Both the position numbers and the translations under genes were made by a program. From positions 1-10,929 of the forward strand of contig JASFYU010000122.1 of the NCBI GenBank assembly GCA_045046905.1: 10,929 nucleotides of DNA, given 5' to 3'. Under the pieces are notes generated by a model. It was not told where the DNA came from. It saw only the letters and a program-made list of their open reading frames with translations, and did not search any database. The DNA comes from JASFYU01 sp045046905 (GTDB lineage: Bacteria > Bacteroidota > Bacteroidia > Flavobacteriales > Flavobacteriaceae). Positions 1 to 5,539 of the stretch are shown here, piece by piece. Within the stretch, counting starts at the first letter, position 1; the number at the start of each line of letters is the position of its first letter.

Positions 1-24
1 GGTTTTTTAGATAAAAAGAAAAAA

Positions 25-657
25 ATGGATATTGTAGCACATTTAAAATGGCGGTATGCCGTTAAAAAATTCAATTCGAAAAAAATTCTTCCCCTTGAAA
101 AAGTGGAAAAATTAAAAATGTCATTCAATCTAACGGCTACTTCCTACGGCTTACAGCCTATAAAACTATTGGTAGTAAAAAATAAAGCGCTGCAACAACA
201 GCTGGTATCCTATTCCTATAATCAACAGCAAGTGGCTCAGGCATCACATGTATTGATTATTTGTATTGAAAATAAAATCGATAGCGAGTATATCACTCGT
301 TATTTTAATCAAGTCAAACACATCAGAGGTACTAGTGATGCGATTTTAGACCCCTTCAAAGATGACATGGTCGCTAGCTTCTCCAAAAAAGAGGAACAGG
401 AAATTAGAGAATGGGCCGTAAATCAAGCCTATCTAGCCATGGGAAACCTACTGACCATCTGCGCAATAGAGAAAATTGATTCATGCCCAATGGAAGGTTT
501 TGAGTCCGAAGAATATGATAAACTACTCGGGTTGGCAAATAAAAAGTTGACATCAGTACTGGTGCTTCCTGTTGGCTATAGGGCCGAAGACGATATGTTT
601 TCAGGGCTTAAAAAAGTGCGGAGAAATATAGATGATAGTGTGATTGATATTTTGTAG
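25..657 (+). CDS. NAD(P)H-dependent nitroreductase, NfsB-like (FMN oxidoreductase)
   Basis: This 210-residue cytosolic flavoprotein belongs to the nitroreductase family. These enzymes use FMN and NAD(P)H for two-electron reduction of nitroaromatics, quinones or related compounds; the natural substrate here is unknown. Visible family landmarks are the N-terminal RYAVKKF (residues 10-16, FMN phosphate contact region), SYGLQP (40-45), the helix QAYLAMGNLL (134-143), DSCPMEGF (152-159), PVGYR (182-186) and the basic C-terminal KKVRR (196-200). Length fits the NfsB branch. The start at 25 matches the usual family N-terminus (short lead, then W-R-Y-A). The frame is open back to base 1 (G-F-L-D-K-K-K-K), so an upstream start cannot be excluded, though an A-rich leader before ATG suits a flavobacterial translation start. 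It is followed by a tandem repeat and then kdnA on the same strand. The family is clear; the exact activity is not. Confidence 0.85.
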   Translation: MDIVAHLKWRYAVKKFNSKKILPLEKVEKLKMSFNLTATSYGLQPIKLLVVKNKALQQQLVSYSYNQQQVAQASHVLIICIENKIDSEYITRYFNQVKHIRGTSDAILDPFKDDMVASFSKKEEQEIREWAVNQAYLAMGNLLTICAIEKIDSCPMEGFESEEYDKLLGLANKKLTSVLVLPVGYRAEDDMFSGLKKVRRNIDDSVIDIL

Positions 658-669
658 AGGGGCGAAGTA

Positions 670-704
670 ATGAGTAATGAGTAATGAGTAATGAGTAATG
701 AGTA
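670..704. repeat. Heptanucleotide tandem array, 5 x ATGAGTA
   Basis: Five perfect head-to-tail copies of ATGAGTA start 12 bp after the nitroreductase stop codon. Neighbouring copies create TAATGA in one frame. Read on the minus strand, the array gives a repeating I-T-H-Y-S-L-L peptide, which explains several spurious overlapping reading frames there. Arrays like this usually arise by replication slippage, and the copy number may vary between strains. No function is apparent. Confidence 0.95.
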
Positions 705-760
705 AAAAAAAGAAAATACAAAAGTAGAAAGTAAAAAAAGAAAATACAAAAGTAGAAAGC
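705..760. repeat. 28-bp direct repeat (two copies) in register with the heptad array
   Basis: Two adjacent 28-bp units (705-732 and 733-760) differ only at the last base (T732 against C760). Each splits into four 7-mers: AAAAAAA, GAAAATA, CAAAAGT and AGAAAGT or AGAAAGC. Because 28 is four times 7 and the first unit starts exactly where the ATGAGTA array ends, the two arrays share one 7-nt register. An A-rich partial continuation follows to about 770. The tract fills most of the spacer between the nitroreductase and kdnA. It may have arisen by slippage or by higher-order duplication. Confidence 0.9.
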
Positions 761-833
761 ACAAAAAAAGAAGGCAAATGGTGAACACAAGAAACCACCA
801 ACAAATAACAATTAACGACTAAGCTATACTACA

Positions 834-2027
834 ATGCCAGGATTTGAACTTTTTGGAGATAAAGAAAGAAAACAAGTGCAAGACGTACTCGATTCGGGCG
901 TATTAATGCGCTATGGTTTCGATGGTATGCGCAATGGGCATTGGAAGGCCATTGAACTAGAAAAAGCATTGGCAGAGCGAATGCAGGTAAACTATGTGCA
1001 ATTGGTGAGTAGCGGCACCTCAGCCCTAACCATTGCTCTAGCCAGCGCAGGAGTAGGAGCAGGCGATGAAGTGATTATGCCCACCTTTACTTTTGTGGCC
1101 AGTTTTGAGTCCATTTTAGCAATAGGAGCTATTCCTATTTTAGTCGATGTCGATGATACCCTGACCTTGGATCCAATAGCGGTTGAAAAGGCCATAACAA
1201 AAAACACTAAGGTTGTCATGCCCGTACATATGTGTGGTTCTATGGCCGATTTGGGCGCTTTGAAGGCTATTTGCAGCACATATGGATTGCTATTATTAGA
1301 AGATGCCTGCCAAGCCATAGGCGGTAGCTACCAAGGCAAACCCTTGGGTAGCTACGGAGATATTGGTTGTTTTTCATTCGATTTCGTAAAGACCATTACC
1401 TGTGGTGAAGGTGGGGCGATAATTACAAATAATGAACAATATCATAGGAATGCTGACCGGTATTCGGACCATGGGCACGATCATATAGGTAGCGATAGGG
1501 GAGCGGAAAGCCATGCTTTTCTGGGGTATAATTTTAGAATATCTGAACTACATGCCGCTGTTGGGCTGGCACAAATTCAACGTTTAGATGAGTTTTTATC
1601 CATTCAAAAGAAGCATTATGCCGTTTTACGAGAAGCCTTGGAGGCCATTCCTGAAGTTTCTTTCCGGCGGGTTCCAGACGGTGGGGTAGAGAGTTATGCA
1701 TTCTTGAGCTTCTTTTTAGCCGATGAAAATACGGCAAAAGCTACCCATAAAGCGCTGGCAGCAGCAGGTATCGATGCTTGTTTTTACTGGTATGATAATA
1801 CTTGGCATTACTATCGCAAGTGGGAACATTTGACAAATCTAAAATCCTTGGGGAAATTGCCACAAGAAATTCATGACCGATTACCCGATTATAAAAAGGC
1901 TGATTTTTCAAAGTCTGACCATTGGGTAGGGCGAAATATTTCATGCTTGATTAAGCTGGGCTGGACAGATGATGAAGTGAAGCAACGTGCTTTAAAAATG
2001 GCAGAAGTCATTCGAGGAACAGTTTAG
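834..2027 (+). CDS. kdnA: Probable 8-amino-3,8-dideoxy-manno-octulosonate (Kdo8N) aminotransferase, KdnA-like
   Basis: This 397-residue cytosolic PLP enzyme belongs to the DegT/DnrJ/EryC1/StrS sugar aminotransferase family. KdnA, known from Shewanella, transfers an amino group from glutamate to C8 of Kdo after KdnB oxidises that carbon; the product Kdo8N replaces Kdo in the LPS inner core. Fold landmarks are SSGTSAL (59-65, PLP phosphate), EDACQAIGG (156-164) with D157 for the pyridine nitrogen, and FVKTITCGEGG (184-194), where K186 should form the Schiff base. More specific resemblances, from memory of the Shewanella protein, are the MPGFELFG start, VHMCGSM (131-137), DHGHDHIGSDRGAESH (212-227) and CFYWYDNTWHY (316-326). 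The conserved MPGFELFG supports the start at 834. No kdnB or dedicated cytidylyltransferase gene lies in the window. The neighbour at 25-657 is a nitroreductase and ribB is convergent, so pathway context is incomplete. If not KdnA, it is another nucleotide- or keto-sugar aminotransferase. Confidence 0.78.
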   Translation: MPGFELFGDKERKQVQDVLDSGVLMRYGFDGMRNGHWKAIELEKALAERMQVNYVQLVSSGTSALTIALASAGVGAGDEVIMPTFTFVASFESILAIGAIPILVDVDDTLTLDPIAVEKAITKNTKVVMPVHMCGSMADLGALKAICSTYGLLLLEDACQAIGGSYQGKPLGSYGDIGCFSFDFVKTITCGEGGAIITNNEQYHRNADRYSDHGHDHIGSDRGAESHAFLGYNFRISELHAAVGLAQIQRLDEFLSIQKKHYAVLREALEAIPEVSFRRVPDGGVESYAFLSFFLADENTAKATHKALAAAGIDACFYWYDNTWHYYRKWEHLTNLKSLGKLPQEIHDRLPDYKKADFSKSDHWVGRNISCLIKLGWTDDEVKQRALKMAEVIRGTV

Positions 2028-2097
2028 GTATACCACAGATACCCAGATTTGGATATAACAGGCATTCATTTTCTGATTATAAAATTATTGCGTTTTT

Positions 2098-2204
2098 GCT
2101 TTCCCAAGCACTCGGAGGAAGCCTAGCTGTTCCGTAGGCGGGTAATCTGTTTTAAAAAGGGGAGACTGCCTCATTTTACTGAAAAAGTAAAACTCGTAGT
2201 GACG
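2098..2204. repeat. Possible decayed palindromic intergenic repeat element
   Basis: In this convergent spacer the minus strand starts CGTCACTACGAG (2204-2193), runs through CAGTCTCC and AGATTACCCGC, and ends near CTTCCTCCGAG. This order resembles the widespread palindromic repeat with CGTCATTGCGAG ends and AGCAATCTC / GAGATTGC inner arms found between many bacterial genes. Inner pairs include GCCTA (2121-2125) with TAGGC (2135-2139) and TTTTACT (2174-2180) with AGTAAAA (2186-2192). The two halves match imperfectly, so it would be a degraded copy. The outer boundary near 2098 is approximate. The family assignment is from memory of the general pattern and is tentative. Confidence 0.35.
2174..2192. 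terminator. AT-rich hairpin between convergent genes, possible weak terminator
   Basis: TTTTACT (2174-2180) and AGTAAAA (2186-2192) form a perfect 7-bp stem with a 5-nt GAAAA loop, 51 bp past the ribB stop and 147 bp past the kdnA stop. The position between converging genes suits a bidirectional terminator. The stem has only one G/C pair, and neither side has a clean U-tract beyond the stem, so it is weak. It may simply be an arm of the surrounding repeat-like element. Confidence 0.3.
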
Positions 2205-2242
2205 TATATCAATTATCGGAAACTCTTTAAATAGAACTCGAC

Positions 2243-3385
2243 TTAATACGGTACATATTCAACAATCTCTAGGCCATACCCAACAATTCCTATACGTTTG
2301 GTCTGTGTACGATTGGTAAGTAGTTTCATTTTTGTGATATCGATATCATGAAGTATTTGTGCTCCAATACCAAAATCACGAGTGTCCATATCAATTTTAG
2401 GGGCTTTATAAATGCCTTTTTTTTGCAGTTCTTTGAGTTCGGCCAATCGCGATAATAAGTTGAGCGATTCATAATCTTGATTGATAAAAACTATGGCGCC
2501 CTTGCCTTCGGTATTGATGGCGGCAAACATATTTTCCAGTTTTTTATCTGGATTATTTGTCAGTGTTCCTAGAATATCATTATTGACCAAGGTAGAATTG
2601 ATGCGGGTCAAAACCTTTTCATCTTTTTTCCAGCTTCCCTTGGTCAGGGCTATATGTATGTGGTTGTTCGTTGTCTGCTTATAGGCTCGTAATCTAAAAT
2701 CTCCGAAACGGGTCGTTATTTCAAAATCCTCTTTTTTTTCAATAAGGCTATCATGTTCCATTCGATAGGCAATCAAATCTTCGATCGAAACAATTTTCAG
2801 CTTAAACTTTTTAGCGACTTTAAACAATTGTGGCAAGCGCGCCATACTACCATCCTCGTTCATAATCTCAACAATGATTCCTGCCGGTTTCAAACCCGCT
2901 AGTCTGGCAAAATCGATGGCGGCTTCGGTATGGCCCGTTCTACGTAAAACGCCACCTTCCTTAGCTACTAGGGGAAAAATATGCCCTGGTCGCAGCAGGT
3001 CGTGCGGTCTGGTCTCCGGATTTGTCAAGGCATATACGGTCTTGGCCCTGTCCGAAGCCGATATACCCGTAGTAACACCATTTCCTCTTAAATCTACAGA
3101 TACGGTAAAGGCGGTCTCAAGAGGATCCGTATTATTGTTGACCATCATATGAAGACCAAGTTCTTTGCAACGCCCCTCGGTAAGGGGGGCACAAATAAGG
3201 CCCCTGCCATGTGAAGCCATAAAATTCACGGTCTGAGGGGTCGCCAGCTCGGCAGCCGCCAGAAAATCACCTTCGTTTTCACGGTTTTCATCGTCAACAA
3301 CAATAATGACCTTGCCCATGCGTATATCGTTAATGGCCTCCTCGATGGTATTTAGCTGTATGTTTTTTTCCATACTCGTAATCAT
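2243..3385 (-). CDS. ribB: 3,4-dihydroxy-2-butanone-4-phosphate synthase with degenerate GTP cyclohydrolase II-like domain
   Basis: This 380-residue cytosolic riboflavin enzyme has a RibBA layout. The N-terminal half (about 10-205) should convert ribulose 5-phosphate to formate and dihydroxybutanone phosphate. It has DDENRENEGD (31-40, Mg and acidic loop), TGISASDRA (106-114), RPGHIFPL (132-139), GHTEA (151-155, catalytic H152) and VEIMNEDG (172-179, E173). The C-terminal half (about 221-380) aligns to GTP cyclohydrolase II, but its zinc site is gone: the expected C-x10-C-x-C positions read L266, N277 and P279. The RQEGRGIGL loop reads NQDYESLNL (302-310). GTP cyclohydrolase activity is therefore unlikely, and a separate RibA would be needed elsewhere. 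Such RibB proteins with a dead RibA half are known in other bacteria. The start ATG overlaps the permease stop as ATGA (3382-3385), implying translational coupling. An alternative ATG lies four codons inside, at 3373. Confidence 0.9.
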   Translation of the reverse strand: MITSMEKNIQLNTIEEAINDIRMGKVIIVVDDENRENEGDFLAAAELATPQTVNFMASHGRGLICAPLTEGRCKELGLHMMVNNNTDPLETAFTVSVDLRGNGVTTGISASDRAKTVYALTNPETRPHDLLRPGHIFPLVAKEGGVLRRTGHTEAAIDFARLAGLKPAGIIVEIMNEDGSMARLPQLFKVAKKFKLKIVSIEDLIAYRMEHDSLIEKKEDFEITTRFGDFRLRAYKQTTNNHIHIALTKGSWKKDEKVLTRINSTLVNNDILGTLTNNPDKKLENMFAAINTEGKGAIVFINQDYESLNLLSRLAELKELQKKGIYKAPKIDMDTRDFGIGAQILHDIDITKMKLLTNRTQTKRIGIVGYGLEIVEYVPY

Positions 3386-4890
3386 GTAGTCGTAATTTTG
3401 TCTTTCTTTTTGAATAATCTCTTGAAAAAGTCTATCACTCCCTCAAAACTCATCAGCCCCTTGTCAGCAGTTGCTCTTTTAGTCAAAACAACACCCAAAG
3501 GTAACATTATCAATGTAGAAAACCATGCCCCTAATATCGGACTCATATTCCCCTCTTTGGCATAGTTACCTGCGAAGACTCCAACAAAATAATAGACCAA
3601 AAATAGAATAATGGCAATCACCATTGGAAGTCCCATACCACCTTTGCGAATAATGGCCCCTAAAGGCGCGCCCACAAAAAACAGGATGACACAGGATAAG
3701 GCCAGGGCATACTTCTTGTGCAATGATAAAATATGAAGATAGTATATTTTATACCTTCTATCCATCTCTTGTTTTTTGCCCTGAATCGATGTGATAACAT
3801 TGGTAGTGGCATTTTTAGCAGTACTTATCAATTGAATTCTTTCCCAGTCCTTGAATAGATCTGTAATAGCCTCTATCGAAGGCTTCGATGTATCGATATT
3901 GGCTATCAATGCCTTTTTTTCGGCTGTTAACATTGTATCTCTTGCCCTTGCCATTTCTTTACCGCTTAGGGTGCTATCTTGAGTCTTGATAGGTATAAAG
4001 AAGCCCATACGGTTCGATATATTCTTCGAAAATGAAGTTACGATCCTGAGATTGTCTTTTTTAAGTGAATCGATATCCTTGATCAGCCGTGAAATATTCT
4101 TCATCTTATCGGTACTAATATTCAGGTCCTCTTCCATATCCTGATCCATATCAGGAATTTCAATATTCATGCGATAAATCTCAAACTTGATCGCTGCGAA
4201 AGGCTGCTTGCGCTTCTTCTTGTTGTTTTTGCTAACTACGTCCTCATAATAATGGCCATCACGCAAGATCAATTGAATGATATCGGAAGTCTCACTGCTG
4301 ACCAATTCGCCTGTCTTTGCCTTGATTACCGTACTATTGATGTTTGTTCTGGTTTTTTTATGTATGGTTACGTTCCTTAAAAACCGATCTTTTTCGCCAT
4401 ATTTTTCATCAACCTTGATATTCATGCCCTCGAAATCACTAAAGATTCCTTCCTCTATGGCCGCGGCAGGTTTTACCTTGGCAATATTCCTACGCATATT
4501 ATAAAACTTCTGTTGGGAAATGGGAATAACGTTATTGGCAAAATAAAAGGTGACACCACCAAGAAAAACAATAAAGAAAATAAGGCTCAACATCGCGCGT
4601 TGCAAAGAAATGCCCGAAGCCTTCATAGCTGCGAATTCATAATTCTCGGCAAAAGTTCCGAAAGTCAAGATCGATGAAAGGAGTACGGTAAGCGGAATCA
4701 CCTTATCCATAAGTTCAGGAGTAAGGTAAAGAAGAAACTTTCCGATGATAAGTATATCAAGACCCTTGCCCGCAACATCATCTATGAACAACCATATCGC
4801 CTGAAATATGAAGATGAACATCAATATGATGAACGAACTAAAAAAATTATAAAGAAAGCTCGATAAAATATACCGGTCTAGAATTCTCAA
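3382..4890 (-). CDS. LptF/LptG family LPS export permease (YjgP/YjgQ)
   Basis: This 502-residue inner-membrane protein matches the LptF/LptG family, whose members form the LptB2FG transporter that extracts LPS and passes it to LptC and LptA. N-terminal membrane helices lie at about 13-36, 65-80 and 98-120, after the family-typical LDRYIL (4-9). A periplasmic beta-jellyroll region covers about 145-245. The C-terminal half has three helices (about 393-413, 420-440, 452-470) and a very basic tail (KRLFKKKDK). It is much longer than the roughly 360 residues of the E. coli proteins, because a charged, mostly helical insertion occupies about 255-385. The start codon is TTG: an in-frame TAA lies five codons upstream, no ATG intervenes, and the next Met (24) falls inside the first helix. 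The start is 4 bp past the lolA stop. I cannot decide between LptF and LptG; the partner is not in the window. Confidence 0.88.
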   Translation of the reverse strand: MRILDRYILSSFLYNFFSSFIILMFIFIFQAIWLFIDDVAGKGLDILIIGKFLLYLTPELMDKVIPLTVLLSSILTFGTFAENYEFAAMKASGISLQRAMLSLIFFIVFLGGVTFYFANNVIPISQQKFYNMRRNIAKVKPAAAIEEGIFSDFEGMNIKVDEKYGEKDRFLRNVTIHKKTRTNINSTVIKAKTGELVSSETSDIIQLILRDGHYYEDVVSKNNKKKRKQPFAAIKFEIYRMNIEIPDMDQDMEEDLNISTDKMKNISRLIKDIDSLKKDNLRIVTSFSKNISNRMGFFIPIKTQDSTLSGKEMARARDTMLTAEKKALIANIDTSKPSIEAITDLFKDWERIQLISTAKNATTNVITSIQGKKQEMDRRYKIYYLHILSLHKKYALALSCVILFFVGAPLGAIIRKGGMGLPMVIAIILFLVYYFVGVFAGNYAKEGNMSPILGAWFSTLIMLPLGVVLTKRATADKGLMSFEGVIDFFKRLFKKKDKITTT

Positions 4891-4894
4891 CGTG

Positions 4895-5536
4895 CTAGTT
4901 TCTTATGATGTAGTATCCTTGATTTTTGTACTTGTCCTCATCAAAAGTAAATAAGGTTTTTGATATAGGCTGGTCTGTTTTAAAAGAATTAACAGTAATT
5001 GTGGTCGTAGTACCATTACTGCCTGTTTGAATAAGCTTATAAATATGTTTGGTACCTACATCTACGCCCAAAAGAATTGTTTTAATTTCGGCATTGGTGT
5101 CAATGGGGGTCAATTTCACATATTGAATCTTTCGACCCTGTACATTTTGGAGAATATCCCATTTGTAATTATGGCCTTCTTTATAAAAGGTGAGCATTTC
5201 TGATGGCGTGAATGAATTTTCATCCTCCGATTTATCCTCAATGGTAACTTCTTCATTTTCCTCGACTATGGTGTACACTTTTTTGCCATCATATATCTGT
5301 TGTGCTCCAAAGAAATTGGCCGAGTACTTGTCTCCTTCCATGGTCACCTCTCCTCTAGTTTCTTGATTAACATCTGCTTCCTCATTATGTAATACAAACT
5401 TAAAATCTACATAGATATTATCATAACTTTTCACCTTGTTGTATACCTCGTCTAACAGGGCTTTCGCCTTGCTAGAATTTTGCCCCATAACTGAGCTTGT
5501 CACCACTACTATTGCTAAAAACAACAACTTCTTCAT
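4895..5536 (-). CDS. lolA: LolA-like periplasmic lipoprotein carrier
   Basis: This 213-residue exported protein is most likely the LolA-type chaperone that ferries lipoproteins from the inner-membrane LolCDE exporter to the outer membrane. The N-terminus is a clear signal peptide: MKK, a hydrophobic core LLFLAIVVV, then TSSVMGQ with probable cleavage near residue 19. There is no lipobox cysteine, so it should be soluble in the periplasm. The mature part begins with an amphipathic helix (KAKALLDEVYNKVKSYDNI) followed by alternating beta strands, including FFGAQQIYDGKKVYTI (75-90), as in the half-barrel LolA fold. The sequence is divergent from E. coli LolA, so the call rests on fold-like pattern and gene order. 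It sits 3 bp after the ftsK stop and 4 bp before the permease start, pointing to one operon. An outer-membrane lipoprotein sorting role other than classic LolA is possible. Confidence 0.78.
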   Translation of the reverse strand: MKKLLFLAIVVVTSSVMGQNSSKAKALLDEVYNKVKSYDNIYVDFKFVLHNEEADVNQETRGEVTMEGDKYSANFFGAQQIYDGKKVYTIVEENEEVTIEDKSEDENSFTPSEMLTFYKEGHNYKWDILQNVQGRKIQYVKLTPIDTNAEIKTILLGVDVGTKHIYKLIQTGSNGTTTTITVNSFKTDQPISKTLFTFDEDKYKNQGYYIIRN

Positions 5537-5539
5537 ATT

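Noticed and set aside
1..24. Possible N-terminal extension of the nitroreductase to the window edge
   Set aside because: The frame is open, but the residues (G-F-L-D-K-K-K-K) are not family-like, and the ATG at 25 gives the standard N-terminus.
576..811. Three overlapping minus-strand reading frames encoding repeated I-T-H-Y-S-L-L peptides
   Set aside because: They are translations of the period-7 tandem array and A-rich repeats in different frames. They overlap each other and the nitroreductase end, and none has a domain or start context.
992..1318. Minus-strand open frame of 108 codons opposite kdnA
   Set aside because: It is entirely antisense to the PLP-enzyme core and lacks any family resemblance or promoter; it is a shadow frame.
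2039..2056. Imperfect palindrome just after the kdnA stop as a terminator
   Set aside because: The stem has a mismatch and a wobble pair, and no T-run follows, so it is not a credible intrinsic terminator.
2874..3152. Plus-strand open frame of 92 codons antisense to ribB
   Set aside because: It lies wholly opposite the conserved RibB catalytic region, has no recognisable motif, and is explained as an antisense shadow.
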